From positions 1 through 60,363 of the forward strand of contig CABXIU010000003.1 in the NCBI GenBank assembly GCA_902512305.1: a DNA stretch of 60,363 bases, in the 5' to 3' direction. The first letter of the stretch is position 1, and the number at the start of each line of letters is the position of its first letter. Origin of the DNA: an uncultured Gammaproteobacteria bacterium (GTDB taxonomy: Bacteria; Pseudomonadota; Gammaproteobacteria; PS1; Pseudothioglobaceae). Made by a program: the position numbers and the translations under genes. A model generated the notes under the pieces. It made no database searches and had not been told where the DNA came from. It worked only from the letters and a program-made list of their open reading frames with translations. Shown here piece after piece: positions 15,795 through 26,083 of the stretch.

Positions 15795-17687
15795 ATGCCA
15801 AATGTAACACTGCCTGACGGTACAGTTAAGTCATATGAACAGTCACTCACTGTGGCTGAGGTGGCATCCTCAATCGGTTCAGGTCTTGCTAAAGCTGCAA
15901 TTGCAGGTGAGGTTGATGGTCAGTTAGTGGATACTTCGCACATGATTGATGGCAATGTTGCTCTTGCTATTATCACCAATAAAGATGAAAAAGCGCTCGA
16001 GGTGATTCGTCATTCAACTGCACACCTCTTGGCTCAAGCGACTCAGCAAATCTACCCTAAAGCGCAGGTGACTATTGGTCCTGTCATTGATAACGGGTTT
16101 TATTATGACTTTGCCTATGAGGATGGTTTTTCAGAGCAAGATTTGGCGAAGATTGAGAAAAAGATGAACGCCATTGTTAAGCAGAACCTACCGATTGAGA
16201 GAATGGAGATGACTCGAGAAGAGGCGATCAAATTCTTCAAGTCGATGGGTGAGCACTACAAGGCTGAAATTATCGAATCTATTCCTACTAATGAAGTGCT
16301 ATCGCTTTACAAACAAGGAGACTTTGTGGACCTTTGTAGAGGTCCTCATGTGCCTTCAACGAGCAAGCTAAAAGCTTTCAAGCTGATGAAGCTGGCTGGA
16401 GCCTATTGGCGTGGTGACTCGAATAACGAGATGCTACAAAGGGTATACGGTACTGCTTGGGAGAACAAAGAAGATTTAGCAGCGCACCTTCACAGACTCG
16501 AAGAGGCTGAGAAGAGAGATCACAGAAAGATTGGTAAAGTCCAAAACCTTTTTCATACTCAAGAAGAAGCGCCTGGGATGGTTTTTTGGCATCCTAAAGG
16601 ATGGACCCTCTATCAAACAATTGTTCAGTATATGAGTCAGATTTTTAAAGACAATGGTTATCAAGAGGTGCGCACGCCTGAGGTGATTGACAGGTCTCTT
16701 TGGGAGAAGTCTGGTCACTGGGACAAGTTTGGTGATGCGATGTTTACGACGCACTCAGAAAACAGAGATTATGCGGTTAAACCGATGAACTGTCCGGCAC
16801 ATGTCCAGATCTATAAGCACGGCCTCAAGTCCTATAGAGACCTCCCACTTCGAATTGCAGAGTTTGGCTCATGTCACAGAAATGAGCCTTCTGGAACACT
16901 CCACGGGATTATGAGGGTTAGAAATTTTGTCCAGGATGATGCGCATATTTTTTGCACAGCAGATCAGATACAAAGTGAGGTTTCAGATTTTATTGACTTA
17001 ACCTTTAAAGTCTATAAGCACTTTGGGTTTGAAAATATTGATATTAAGCTCTCAACTAGACCCGAAAAGAGAGTCGGCTCCGATGAAATGTGGGACAAAG
17101 CCGAAGCCTCTTTGGCGCAGGCACTTGATGCCAAAGGAATTAATTGGGAACTGCAAGAAGGTGAAGGCGCCTTCTATGGTCCAAAGGTCGAGTTCGTTCT
17201 CAAGGATTGTTTAGAGCGTGAATGGCAATGCGGAACGATACAGGCCGACTTTTCAATGCCAGAGAGGCTTGAGGCGCAGTTCATTGCTGAAGATGGCTCC
17301 AAGCAGACGCCGGTGATGCTGCATCGAGTCATTGTCGGATCAATTGAGCGTTTTACAGGGATTTTGATAGAGCATTACGAGGGGGCATTCCCTTCCTGGT
17401 TAGCGCCCGTTCAGGCGGTCATTCTTAATATTTCTCAAAAACAAGAAGAATATTGTACAAATGTTGAGACTAATCTAAAAAAACAAGGACTTAGAGTCAT
17501 TTCGGACTTGCGAAATGAGAAGATAGGCTTTAAAATACGCGAGCACTCGATGCAACGCTACCCATACATTGTAGTGGTTGGCGACAGAGAGCAAGAAAAT
17601 AATCAAGTATCTGTTCGTCAAAGGGGCGGAGAGGACTTGGGTTCAATGTCTTTAGAAGCGTTGACAGAATTAATTAATCAGGAGTAA
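15795..17687 (+). CDS. thrS: Threonyl-tRNA synthetase
   Basis: A 630-aa class II synthetase (E. coli 642). Order: TGS domain (1-62, starting [21 protein letters not shown]), editing domain with [10 protein letters not shown] (His73-His77 region), catalytic core with zinc ligands in MNCPAH, DDAHIF and [14 protein letters not shown], motif 2 in [10 protein letters not shown], and the anticodon-binding domain from about residue 530. It charges tRNA-Thr. First gene of thrS-infC-rpmI-rplT-pheS-pheT-ihfA; its stop TAA runs directly into the ATT start of infC. No thrS operator-like leader is obvious in the 116-nt upstream gap. Confidence 0.97.
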   Translation: MPNVTLPDGTVKSYEQSLTVAEVASSIGSGLAKAAIAGEVDGQLVDTSHMIDGNVALAIITNKDEKALEVIRHSTAHLLAQATQQIYPKAQVTIGPVIDNGFYYDFAYEDGFSEQDLAKIEKKMNAIVKQNLPIERMEMTREEAIKFFKSMGEHYKAEIIESIPTNEVLSLYKQGDFVDLCRGPHVPSTSKLKAFKLMKLAGAYWRGDSNNEMLQRVYGTAWENKEDLAAHLHRLEEAEKRDHRKIGKVQNLFHTQEEAPGMVFWHPKGWTLYQTIVQYMSQIFKDNGYQEVRTPEVIDRSLWEKSGHWDKFGDAMFTTHSENRDYAVKPMNCPAHVQIYKHGLKSYRDLPLRIAEFGSCHRNEPSGTLHGIMRVRNFVQDDAHIFCTADQIQSEVSDFIDLTFKVYKHFGFENIDIKLSTRPEKRVGSDEMWDKAEASLAQALDAKGINWELQEGEGAFYGPKVEFVLKDCLEREWQCGTIQADFSMPERLEAQFIAEDGSKQTPVMLHRVIVGSIERFTGILIEHYEGAFPSWLAPVQAVILNISQKQEEYCTNVETNLKKQGLRVISDLRNEKIGFKIREHSMQRYPYIVVVGDREQENNQVSVRQRGGEDLGSMSLEALTELINQE

Positions 17688-17689
17688 TT

Positions 17690-18289
17690 ATTAAAAGCCC
17701 AGCAAAGGTAAAGACTAGGATCAATCAATACATTAGCTCACCAGAAGTCAGAGTCATTAATGGCAAGGGTGATCAGTTGGGAATCCTAAGTAATGATGAA
17801 GCTCTTGAATTAGCAATTAACGCAGGTTTAGACTTAGTAGAAATCTCTCCAAATGCAGATCCACCAGTATGTCGTGTGATGGATTTTGGAAAGTTTCAAT
17901 ACGAACAGAAGAAGCAAAAGAGCGACGCTAAGAAGAAACAGAAAAAGACTCACGTCAAGATGATTAAGTATCGTCCTGGAACTGAGGAAGCAGATTACCA
18001 AATCAAGTTTAAAAACTTGGTTAAGTTTATTGAGAACGGCGACAAGGTCAAAGTAGTGATTTGGTTTCGTGGTCGAGAGGTTCAGCATCGCGAGCTAGGG
18101 ATGGAGATGCTGGATAGAATTGAAAGTGAAACAGAAGAATTTGCCACTGTAGAGCAGAAGGCAAAAATGGAGGGTCGCCAGCTTGGCATGATGCTAGCAC
18201 CCAAGTCGAAGAAAAGTAAGGCGAAAGCCCGAACAGTTGAACCCGAAGAGGGTCAAGGAGTAAATGATGCCGAAATTGAAGACCAATAG
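17690..18289 (+). CDS. infC: Translation initiation factor IF-3 with ATT start codon
   Basis: A 199-aa IF-3. Homology extends upstream of any ATG, GTG or TTG: the conserved N-domain part [16 protein letters not shown] lies before the first TTG (17777), so the start must be an ATT, at 17690 (or 17687, overlapping the thrS stop in TAATTATT). GGAG at 17681-17684 is 5 nt from 17690. The rest is standard: [17 protein letters not shown]-like N-domain, linker, [14 protein letters not shown] and IEGRQ-like C-domain ([14 protein letters not shown]). IF-3 discriminates against non-canonical starts, and ATT/ATA starts of infC are the known basis of autoregulation. The C-terminal extension ([14 protein letters not shown]) is acidic. 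The rpmI start lies inside its end. Confidence 0.95.
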   Translation: MKSPAKVKTRINQYISSPEVRVINGKGDQLGILSNDEALELAINAGLDLVEISPNADPPVCRVMDFGKFQYEQKKQKSDAKKKQKKTHVKMIKYRPGTEEADYQIKFKNLVKFIENGDKVKVVIWFRGREVQHRELGMEMLDRIESETEEFATVEQKAKMEGRQLGMMLAPKSKKSKAKARTVEPEEGQGVNDAEIEDQ

Positions 18290-18464
18290 AGGCGCTGCAA
18301 AGCGTTTCAAAAAGACTGCCAGTGGCGGTTACAAAAGTAAACACTCACACTTGAGACATATCTTGACCAAGAAGAGTACATCAAGGAAGCGCTCGCTGCG
18401 CGCACCTGACTCAATAGAGAAGGTTGATGTACCAATGGTTAAAAGAATGTTACCTTACAGTTAA
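18267..18464 (+). CDS. rpmI: Ribosomal protein L35 (bL35)
   Basis: A 65-aa basic protein beginning [20 protein letters not shown], the bL35 signature, and ending VKRMLPYS. Two ATGs stand in tandem at 18264 and 18267; the second is chosen because AAGGAG (18255-18260) is then 6 nt away and the protein starts with the conserved MPK. It overlaps the end of infC by 23 nt, an unusually long overlap that places its ribosome site inside infC and couples the two. bL35 is a late-assembling protein of the large subunit. Confidence 0.96.
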   Translation: MPKLKTNRGAAKRFKKTASGGYKSKHSHLRHILTKKSTSRKRSLRAPDSIEKVDVPMVKRMLPYS

Positions 18465-18476
18465 AGGAGTATTACT

Positions 18477-18836
18477 ATGGCAAGAGTTTCAAGAGGTGTG
18501 CAGGCGCACGCCAAACACAAAAAAATTTTAAAGAAGGCCAAAGGTTACTATGGCGCTCGTTCTAAGGTCTATCGCGTTGCTAAGCAGGCGGTAATCAAAG
18601 CGGGACAATACGCCTATCGTGATCGTCGTCAGCGTCGTCGTCAGTTCCGTAGATTATGGATTGTGCGTATCAACGCTGAGGCAAGAAATAATGGCTTAAG
18701 CTACTCGCAATTTATCAACGGCTTAAATAAAGCTGGCGTTGAGATTGATCGTAAGGTTCTTTCAGATATTGCCATCTTTGATAAAGATGCGTTTGCTAAA
18801 ATTGCTGATCAAGCAAAAGCTGGGTTAGCACAGTAG
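18477..18836 (+). CDS. rplT: Ribosomal protein L20 (bL20)
   Basis: A 119-aa protein with the bL20 features [43 protein letters not shown] and [12 protein letters not shown]. It is a primary 23S rRNA binder in 50S assembly and, in E. coli, represses the rpmI-rplT message. AAAGGAG lies just before the ATG, 12 nt after rpmI. Normal length (E. coli 118). Confidence 0.97.
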   Translation: MARVSRGVQAHAKHKKILKKAKGYYGARSKVYRVAKQAVIKAGQYAYRDRRQRRRQFRRLWIVRINAEARNNGLSYSQFINGLNKAGVEIDRKVLSDIAIFDKDAFAKIADQAKAGLAQ

Positions 18837-18848
18837 TAAAATCTTACG

Positions 18849-18878
18849 AAAAGACTGTAACATAGGTTGCAGTCTTTT
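18849..18878 (+). terminator. Stem-loop between rplT and pheS (possible attenuator)
   Basis: AAAAGACTGTAAC (18849-18861) pairs with GTTGCAGTCTTTT (18866-18878) around the loop ATAG: 13 pairs including one G-T. The 3' arm ends in CTTTT, followed by AAATAAAAGG. It fills half of the 60-nt gap, begins 12 nt past the rplT stop and ends 18 nt before the pheS start. It could be a weak terminator or attenuator setting pheST levels; there is no pheM-like Phe-rich leader peptide. Confidence 0.5.
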
Positions 18879-18884
18879 AAATAA

Positions 18885-19907
<1,023 letters not shown>

Positions 19908-19922
19908 GCCAAGGTATTAACT

Positions 19923-22289
19923 ATGAATATTTCTACTAGATGGTTAAGAGAATGGGTTAATCCTGATGTGAGCGATTTAGCGCTCTCAGAAAAATTAACC
20001 ATGGCTGGTCTAGAGGTTGATCAAATTGCTCCTGTCGCTCCGCCATTTGAAGGTCTTGTGGTGGGCCACGTTGTTAACTGCGGTAAGCATCCGAATGCAG
20101 ATAAATTAAGCTTATGTGAAGTGGATATCGGCGGAAATGAAAATCTCCAAATTATTTGTGGTGCACCCAACGTCAGAAAGGATTTAAAGGTTGCTGTTGC
20201 GACAGTTGGCTCGGTTCTACCTAACAAGCTAAAAATTAAACGTGCAAAACTCAGAGGTGTCGAGTCAAACGGAATGATCTGCTCAGAATCTGAAATGGGC
20301 ATATCGGATAATCACGAAGGGATCATTGAGCTTGAGGCAAACGCCAAAATAGGCGATAACGTTCGAACAGTTCTTGATCTTGACGACCAAATTATTGAGT
20401 TTGATATAACCCCTAACAGAGGCGACTGTTTCAGTGCACTAGGTGTTGCAAGAGAGGTTTGCGTCAACTATGACCTTGACTTGCCAGAGCTAAATTTTAA
20501 GGCTGAGCAGAGGGGCAATAAATCCTTCAAGTCTAAAGTCAGTAATCCTAAAGAGTGCCCAAGGTATTTAACGAGAGTTATTGAGGGTGTTGATAACAAC
20601 GCAACGACTCCTGAATGGATGGCACAAAAATTATTGCGCTCCTCTCAACAACTCCACTCGCCGATTGTTGATATTACGAATTATGTTCTGTTGGAGCTCG
20701 GCCAGCCGATGCATGCCTTTGATTTGTCGAAAATTAATGGTGGCATTAATGTCAGGTCGGCTAAAAAGAATGAGCCCCTTGAACTTTTAAATGGGCAAAG
20801 TGTCAATCTCTCAGAGCAAACACTCGTCATTGCAGATGAGAAGTCAGCCATAGCGATCGCAGGAGTGATTGGTGGAATGGGGACTTCAACGCTTGAGAAT
20901 TCAACTGAAATTTTACTCGAGAGTGCATTTTTTGAGCCAGTCGCAATTGCAGGAATTGCAAGATCTTACGGGCTCCATACTGACGCCTCTTTGCGATTTG
21001 AGAGGGGTGTCGACTTCAACATGACTCGTCAGGCTATGGAGAGAGCGACAGAGCTCGTCCTTGAGATTTGTGGAGGTGTTGCATCTGCAATCAATGAGAC
21101 GCTTGACTCAAAGTCACTACCAAAGTTAGAGCCAATTCAAATATCTATTGAAAAAATTGCCAAGGTTCTCGGTTTTGATCTTGATCCTGCTTGGGTGGAG
21201 TCAAAATTTAAGTTCCTTGATTTTGAATTTAAAGCCAATAAAAATAACTCTTGGACGATTACGCCGCCAAGCTTTCGATTTGATATTCGTATACCCGCGG
21301 ACATTATTGAAGAGCTCGCTAGGCTTTATGGCTACGACAAGATTCCAGTTCAAAGACTTGCCATTGATGCCAATATATCGAACGCCTCACAAACTAAGAT
21401 TACTTCTAATGATCTCTCAAGCGCTCTCGTGAATAGAGGCTATAAGGAGGTTATCACTTACAGCTTTATTTCTAACGAGATGCATGATTTGATTGACCCA
21501 AAGGCAAAGAAAATTTTGCTAAAAAATCCAATCTCTGACGATATGGCAGTGATGCGCTCAAGTTTATGGTCAGGTTTAATTGTCTCGGCCCAATCAAATA
21601 TTAGGAGAGGGCACCATAACTCTCGATTCTTTGAGACAGGTCTTTGCTTTTCGGGAACTAAAGTAGAGGACCAGGTACAAAAAATAGCCGGTATTATCTC
21701 TGGAAATCGTTATGACCCTCAGTGGGCAGGAGCGGATCGAGCGGTTGACTTTTTTGATGCTAAATCAGATGTTCAGGCGCTTTTAACTCAAAGTAAACAA
21801 GACTACTCATTTGAAGTGGCTGAGCATCCTGCTCTGCAGATGGGGCAGACGGCAAAAATAATGAAAGGTAAAGTACAAGTGGGCTGGATAGGCGCTCTGT
21901 CGCCGAAACTCCAAGGGAAGTTATCGATGCCCGCCGCTTTCCTTTTTGAGCTCACTCAGTCAGAAATTGAGCAGGGCGAAACGCCAAGCTATGAGTCGTT
22001 CTCATCTTTCCAAGCCTCTCAACGAGATATTGCGATTGTGGTATCTAAGGAGGTTTCTGCAGATGAACTGATCCATTCAATTCGATCATTAAAACAGGCT
22101 GACCTGATTGATGTGAACTTGTTTGATATCTATGAAGGAGAGCATATCGAACAGGGCAGTAAAAGTGTGGCCTTAAATTTAACTTATCAGTCGAGCGAAT
22201 TGACTCTAACTGATGAACAGTTAGCTAAAAAAGTTAGTAAAATAGTAGCTCATTTAGAAACAAAATTTTCCGCTAAACTCAGAGTATAA
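19923..22289 (+). CDS. pheT: Phenylalanyl-tRNA synthetase beta subunit
   Basis: A 788-aa beta subunit of normal length (E. coli 795). Order: tRNA-binding EMAP/OB-like domain (about 40-150, with GKHPNADKLSLCEVDIGG), B3/B4 editing domain (SPIVDITNYVLLELGQPMHAFD), B5 DNA-binding-like fold, the catalytic-like core (SSLWSGLIVSAQSNIRRG), and a C-terminal ferredoxin-fold anticodon-binding domain (QRDIAIVVSKEVSADELIHSI). It edits mischarged Tyr and binds tRNA-Phe. Its stop is one base from the ihfA start. Confidence 0.97.
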   Translation: MNISTRWLREWVNPDVSDLALSEKLTMAGLEVDQIAPVAPPFEGLVVGHVVNCGKHPNADKLSLCEVDIGGNENLQIICGAPNVRKDLKVAVATVGSVLPNKLKIKRAKLRGVESNGMICSESEMGISDNHEGIIELEANAKIGDNVRTVLDLDDQIIEFDITPNRGDCFSALGVAREVCVNYDLDLPELNFKAEQRGNKSFKSKVSNPKECPRYLTRVIEGVDNNATTPEWMAQKLLRSSQQLHSPIVDITNYVLLELGQPMHAFDLSKINGGINVRSAKKNEPLELLNGQSVNLSEQTLVIADEKSAIAIAGVIGGMGTSTLENSTEILLESAFFEPVAIAGIARSYGLHTDASLRFERGVDFNMTRQAMERATELVLEICGGVASAINETLDSKSLPKLEPIQISIEKIAKVLGFDLDPAWVESKFKFLDFEFKANKNNSWTITPPSFRFDIRIPADIIEELARLYGYDKIPVQRLAIDANISNASQTKITSNDLSSALVNRGYKEVITYSFISNEMHDLIDPKAKKILLKNPISDDMAVMRSSLWSGLIVSAQSNIRRGHHNSRFFETGLCFSGTKVEDQVQKIAGIISGNRYDPQWAGADRAVDFFDAKSDVQALLTQSKQDYSFEVAEHPALQMGQTAKIMKGKVQVGWIGALSPKLQGKLSMPAAFLFELTQSEIEQGETPSYESFSSFQASQRDIAIVVSKEVSADELIHSIRSLKQADLIDVNLFDIYEGEHIEQGSKSVALNLTYQSSELTLTDEQLAKKVSKIVAHLETKFSAKLRV

Positions 22290-22290
22290 A

Positions 22291-22581
22291 ATGTCCCTTA
22301 CCAAACAAGATATCGCAAACACCCTCGTTAAAAAAACAGAGCTCACGCAAACTCAAGCATTAGCAATTACTAATCAATTTTTTGATCAAATAATAGAAGC
22401 TCTCAAGAATGGAGAGGATATCAAGCTATCGAGTTTTGGAAACTTTGTTGTCAGAGAAAAATCGCCGCGACCCGGAAGAAACCCGAAGACCGGTGAAGAG
22501 GTCATGATTAGTGCGAGAAAGGTGGTCACTTTTAAGGCTGGCCCTAAGCTTAAATTGGCTACACTAAAAGGTAAGAAGTAA
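22291..22581 (+). CDS. ihfA: Integration host factor alpha subunit
   Basis: A 96-aa HU/IHF-family protein. MSLTKQDIANTL, the dimer-core SSFGNFVVREKSPRPGRNPKTG with the minor-groove-inserting Pro in the RPGRNPKTGE arm, and ISARKVVTFKAG identify the IhfA branch. It bends DNA with IhfB. Placement directly after pheT is the conserved gammaproteobacterial arrangement. It ends 2 nt from the convergent gene at 22584, leaving no room for a dedicated terminator. Confidence 0.96.
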   Translation: MSLTKQDIANTLVKKTELTQTQALAITNQFFDQIIEALKNGEDIKLSSFGNFVVREKSPRPGRNPKTGEEVMISARKVVTFKAGPKLKLATLKGKK

Positions 22582-22583
22582 GT

Positions 22584-23030
22584 CTAATCGGTTATCGCAA
22601 CCATAAACCCTTTTAAGATTGGAATCACAGAGAGCATCGCAAGTTGTTGCTGATTCTCGTCTTCAGTCTTGCCGCTAGAGACTCTCTTTTTGAGAGATGG
22701 GGTGTAATCATCATCGATCGAAAATGAGGCAAATAATAGTTCTACTGAGTCCTCCGACTCGCCTTCATTTTGAACCATCTCAATGTCGTAGACTGCGCTA
22801 GAGTTTTGTGTCTGCTTGTTGACAAAAAGGATCGTCTCATTGAAGTGAAGAAAGAAGCGCTGAGCAGGGCACTTCGATGAATTTTTTAGCCCTAGTTCAC
22901 CCTCAGACATAGCGCTAGCAATCTGGTCATAGTGCTGGTCAGTTAGTCTGACATAGCGCGTATCTAGGTAGTCTCCAAGCTCGTTGTCGCCTTCATATTC
23001 CTTGATGTATTCAATGAGTTCTTTAAGCAT
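22584..23030 (-). CDS. Hypothetical cytoplasmic protein, 148 aa
   Basis: I recognise no family. It is a soluble, acidic protein (starts MLKELIEYIKEYEGDNELGD; acidic stretch VQNEGESEDSVEL) without signal or membrane segment. Two strand-rich stretches (CPAQRFFLHFNETILFVN and VELLFASFSIDDDY) suggest an alpha-beta fold. Normal codon use for the window and a position convergent with ihfA indicate a real, conserved-type gene. Transcribed downstream of the AI-2E gene with a 44-nt gap, probably together. Confidence 0.7.
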   Translation of the reverse strand: MLKELIEYIKEYEGDNELGDYLDTRYVRLTDQHYDQIASAMSEGELGLKNSSKCPAQRFFLHFNETILFVNKQTQNSSAVYDIEMVQNEGESEDSVELLFASFSIDDDYTPSLKKRVSSGKTEDENQQQLAMLSVIPILKGFMVAITD

Positions 23031-23074
23031 GAGTATTGGGGTTAAAAAATTTAGTTGAGAATTTTATCAAAGAT

Positions 23075-24148
23075 TCAATTGGATTTAGCAAATTGAATTT
23101 GATATATGTCGAAAATAGTAATCGACATAGCAGCAATAATGGGTCCGATAAATAAACCCAAGATGCCAAACTTAATGATTCCTGCAAGCGTTGAAAGGAC
23201 GGTAATGAGGGTGTGGTTTAATGGGCTCTGATGATTCATCGAGCTCGAGAGTTTGGTAATAATAATGGGTCTGAGTAAATTATCAATCACAGTGCCCGCA
23301 ATAATTGCACCAAAAAATATAATAATAAATGCGCTGGTCGGCTCGCCAATTGCAAACAGATAGACTGAAAGTGGAAGCCAAACTAAGACACCTCCAAGGA
23401 TCGGGATAAAGCTAGCGAGTGCCATCGCTACGCCAAAGAATAGAACAGGTAAGCCCACCATCATGACCCCAATTGCAAAGGCAATTCCTTGCGTTATAGC
23501 GACCAAAAATACACTACCAACGAGCGTTAATGAGAGTCCCGAGAATTGATTTAGCAGCAAGTCATTAATGTTATTGTCGAGCGGTGAGACTTTTCTTACC
23601 TTTTCAATAAAGGATGGTCCGTCAATATAAAAGTAGTAGAGAGAGAAGATGGTAATAATGACAAAAAAGACAAACTGGCTTGAGAGGGTGGTAATGCTCT
23701 TTAAGATGACAATAGAAAAATCCTTGACGGCTATAGCAATGCTCTCAAGATTGTTCCTTAGTGAACTATCAAGGAACTCACGAATCGAGTCAGTTAGAGG
23801 GAGACCCATAATAATCTCGTCGGTAATTCTGCTTATTTCGCTGAGCTGAAAGTCACTCTGAAGTCGATTAATGAGTGCTGTTGTCTCAATACCGCTAACA
23901 AGCAATATATATCCGAGCGGCAAGATTAAAAGAATAGTCACTGAGAGCGTCATAATCAGTGCAGCTAAATTTTTCGATCGTCTCTCAGAAATTTTTTTAA
24001 AACTTCCGAAAGTTGAGATGCAAATTAATAGTGATAGGAAGAGGTAAGCAATGAATGGAGTGAAAAGCCAGACTATAGCTAGAATGGATAAAGCCAGAAG
24101 TATTAATACTAGACCATTACCATGACGGCTGTTAACACTTTCAGTCAC
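23075..24148 (-). CDS. AI-2E/PerM family membrane protein
   Basis: A 357-aa permease-like protein with about eight helices: paired N-terminal helices (13-60), a long periplasmic-type helical segment (about 85-150), and the conserved C-terminal half with GVMMVGLPVLFFGVAMALASFIPILGGVLVWLP, containing the family PxxGG-like motif, and NNLLRPIIITK-type DNLLRP. Members include TqsA (autoinducer-2 export) and Na+/H+ antiporters; the substrate here cannot be assigned. It reads away from msrA across a 74-nt gap. Confidence 0.88.
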   Translation of the reverse strand: MTESVNSRHGNGLVLILLALSILAIVWLFTPFIAYLFLSLLICISTFGSFKKISERRSKNLAALIMTLSVTILLILPLGYILLVSGIETTALINRLQSDFQLSEISRITDEIIMGLPLTDSIREFLDSSLRNNLESIAIAVKDFSIVILKSITTLSSQFVFFVIITIFSLYYFYIDGPSFIEKVRKVSPLDNNINDLLLNQFSGLSLTLVGSVFLVAITQGIAFAIGVMMVGLPVLFFGVAMALASFIPILGGVLVWLPLSVYLFAIGEPTSAFIIIFFGAIIAGTVIDNLLRPIIITKLSSSMNHQSPLNHTLITVLSTLAGIIKFGILGLFIGPIIAAMSITIFDIYQIQFAKSN

Positions 24149-24222
24149 ATTGACTCCTTGAAGTTATCTCTTCTTTAAGAGATAAAGTATACTATATTGT
24201 TTTAAATATTAAACAAAAATAC

Positions 24223-24708
24223 ATGGAAACAGCTTATCTTGCCGGCGGGTGTTTTTGGTGCGTTGAAGCAATATTTCAGCGCGTTAAAGGGGTTAAGGAA
24301 ATAGAAAGTGGCTATTGTAATGGCTCCAATCAAAACCCCTCGTATGAGTCCGTATGTAGCGGTCAGACTGGTCATGCTGAAGTTATAAAAATTGATTTTG
24401 ATGAAAGCGAAGTCTCGTTCCATAATTTACTTGAGGTCTTTGTCGCGACTCATGACCCAACGAGCCTTAATCAGCAGGGCGCTGATAGGGGAACGCAGTA
24501 TCGGTCTTCTATCTTCTATGTCAATGATTCTCAGAAACAGATCGCAACCACCATGATAGAAAATATTAAAGGTGCAGTCACTGAAATCACTGAGCTGGAC
24601 GTTTTCTATCCAGCAGAGAGTTACCACCAAAACTACTTTAATGACAATGCAAATCAGCCCTATTGTCAAATGGTAATTTTGCCCAAAATCAACAAGTTCT
24701 TTAATTAG
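24223..24708 (+). CDS. msrA: Peptide-methionine (S)-S-oxide reductase
   Basis: A 161-aa MsrA. The catalytic motif GGCFWCVEA places the nucleophile Cys10 and Cys13; GCNQ-type GYCNGSNQNPSYESVCSGQTGHAEV, HDPTSLNQQGADRGTQYRS and YHQNYF are family signatures. It repairs methionine-S-sulfoxide in proteins using thioredoxin. The additional Cys residues (24330-24360 region) may act in resolving. It starts the short rightward unit msrA-moeB-like, which has a 5-nt gap. Cytoplasmic form, no signal. Confidence 0.95.
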   Translation: METAYLAGGCFWCVEAIFQRVKGVKEIESGYCNGSNQNPSYESVCSGQTGHAEVIKIDFDESEVSFHNLLEVFVATHDPTSLNQQGADRGTQYRSSIFYVNDSQKQIATTMIENIKGAVTEITELDVFYPAESYHQNYFNDNANQPYCQMVILPKINKFFN

Positions 24709-24713
24709 ATAGT

Positions 24714-25454
24714 ATGGAAGATCAAGAATTACTTAGATACTCTAAACACATAATGCTGCCCCAGGTCGACGTCGAGGGCCAGCAGAAAATCATGGACTCG
24801 ACAGTTCTCATTATTGGGATGGGAGGTCTTGGCTCCCCGAGCGCACTTTACTTAGCTGCAGCAGGGGTAGGACATATTGTTATTGCAGACTTTGATCAGG
24901 TAGAGTTATCGAACCTGCAGCGTCAGATCATTCATCAAACTAAAGACATTGGTGATGACAAGGTTAATTCTGCTATGAATAAATTGAATGAGCTCAATCC
25001 TAATATTAAAGTGACTATTGCGAATGAACTGATTCATACCGACAATCTATCAGAATTGATAAAAGATGTTGATATTGTATTAGACGGTACCGATAACTTT
25101 GAGAGTCGTTTTGAAATCAATCAAGTCTGTGTCGAGAATCAAAAACCGCTGATTTCAGCGGCTGTTGTCAGGTTTGAAGGCCAGGTTTCAGTCTTTAAGG
25201 GTTATGAAAAAGATCAGCCTTGCTATCAGTGCTTGTACTCAGTAGAGGGTGAAGAAAATGAAAGGTGTATTGATAACGGTGTTTTAGCTCCCGTTGCAGG
25301 GCTCATTGGAACAATACAGGCCTTGCAAGCGATCAAAGTTATACTTGATTTGGGTGACCAGCTTTGCGGTACCTTGTTGTTGGTTGATGGATTAGACTTA
25401 AGCTTTAGAAAGGTTAAAATTGGAAAAGACTCAAGCTGTCCTGTTTGTAATTAA
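24714..25454 (+). CDS. moeB: MoeB/ThiF-type ubiquitin-like-protein adenylyltransferase
   Basis: A 246-aa E1-like enzyme: RYSKHIMLPQVDVEGQQKI, nucleotide loop IIGMGGLGSPSALYLAAAG, DFDQVELSNLQRQIIH, GTDNFESRFEIN, and two zinc Cys pairs (CYQC and the C-terminal CPVC). It adenylates the C-terminal Gly of a sulfur-carrier protein (MoaD for molybdopterin, ThiS for thiazole). The length and motifs fit MoeB best, but ThiF cannot be excluded without the partner gene, which is not in the window. Confidence 0.85.
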   Translation: MEDQELLRYSKHIMLPQVDVEGQQKIMDSTVLIIGMGGLGSPSALYLAAAGVGHIVIADFDQVELSNLQRQIIHQTKDIGDDKVNSAMNKLNELNPNIKVTIANELIHTDNLSELIKDVDIVLDGTDNFESRFEINQVCVENQKPLISAAVVRFEGQVSVFKGYEKDQPCYQCLYSVEGEENERCIDNGVLAPVAGLIGTIQALQAIKVILDLGDQLCGTLLLVDGLDLSFRKVKIGKDSSCPVCN

Positions 25455-25472
25455 TTAATATGGAGTGAAGGA

Positions 25473-25739
25473 ATGATCAATTTTTTTAGTATTCTAATTG
25501 CGGTAGGATTCGGCTATCTTTTTTTTAGAATTATCAAACCGAAGTATGAATTAAGTTCAAAATCAATGTACTTTGGAAGGACATTTTTAGCTTGGAGTCT
25601 TTTTGCTTCAACTTCATTTTATATTCGCCCATTTGTTGTAGATCAAAATCTTAATAACATCATTTATTGGTTGATGATGTCAGCTCCATTTGCTATTTTT
25701 GCTTTTATTTTTGGCTTTCTTTACGGCAAATTCAGATAG
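25473..25739 (+). CDS. Small membrane protein, 88 aa
   Basis: An 88-aa protein with three hydrophobic segments (about 3-19, 35-49, 62-82), unknown family. It starts 18 nt after moeB with GAAGGA before the ATG and ends 18 nt before tRNA-Pro. Its last 28 codons are homologous to a fragment at 33285-33374 beside the second tRNA-Pro; the proteins differ at few residues but third codon positions differ often. That pattern shows the gene is under protein-level selection in some relatives, so it is real. Confidence 0.75.
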   Translation: MINFFSILIAVGFGYLFFRIIKPKYELSSKSMYFGRTFLAWSLFASTSFYIRPFVVDQNLNNIIYWLMMSAPFAIFAFIFGFLYGKFR

Positions 25740-25757
25740 ATTAGTGAACAAGTATAG

Positions 25758-25834
25758 CGGGGCGTAGCGCAGTCTGGTAGCGCACTTGACTGGGGGTCAA
25801 GTGGTCGCAAGTTCAAATCTTGCCGTCCCGACCA
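25758..25834 (+). tRNA. tRNA-Pro(GGG), left copy
   Basis: 77 nt with encoded CCA. Acceptor CGGGGCG/CGTCCCG (one G-T), anticodon stem CTTGA/TCAAG, loop CTGGGGG giving anticodon GGG, T-stem GCAAG/CTTGC. It forms the left junction of the integrated element. Compared with the right copy it differs at base 16 and in the T-stem, where changes are compensatory. Confidence 0.95.
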
Positions 25835-25872
25835 TTAACTTTTCTAAATAAACCTTATAGCAATAGCGTTTC

Positions 25873-25969
25873 ACTTCAAATTTGTACATATCCTCTTTAA
25901 CTGTTTTTTAGTCAAAGACAGTCCAATTCTATACCTTTTTATGACAAAGGTGTACATAAACTGTACATA
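25873..25969. repeat. Left-end TGTACA array (probable integrase arm sites)
   Basis: TGTACA occurs at 25883, 25951 and 25962. TGTACATAAACTGTACATA (25951-25969) is identical to 33234-33252 at the right end, and ACTTCAAATTTGTACA (25873-25888) matches the reverse complement of 33245-33260 at 15 of 16 positions. Sites repeated in both orientations at both ends of an integrase-bearing element are expected of arm-type binding sites. The 249 nt between the tRNA and the first gene hold nothing else I recognise. Confidence 0.6.
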
Positions 25970-26083
25970 AAGTACAAACATAATTGCTAATTGAGAAGGG
26001 GGTAGGGCACCCCTTTTGAATGACTAATTAATCGGGGAAACTGGGGTAGATGTGAAATTTAGAAAAATGAAATCTAACTGATT

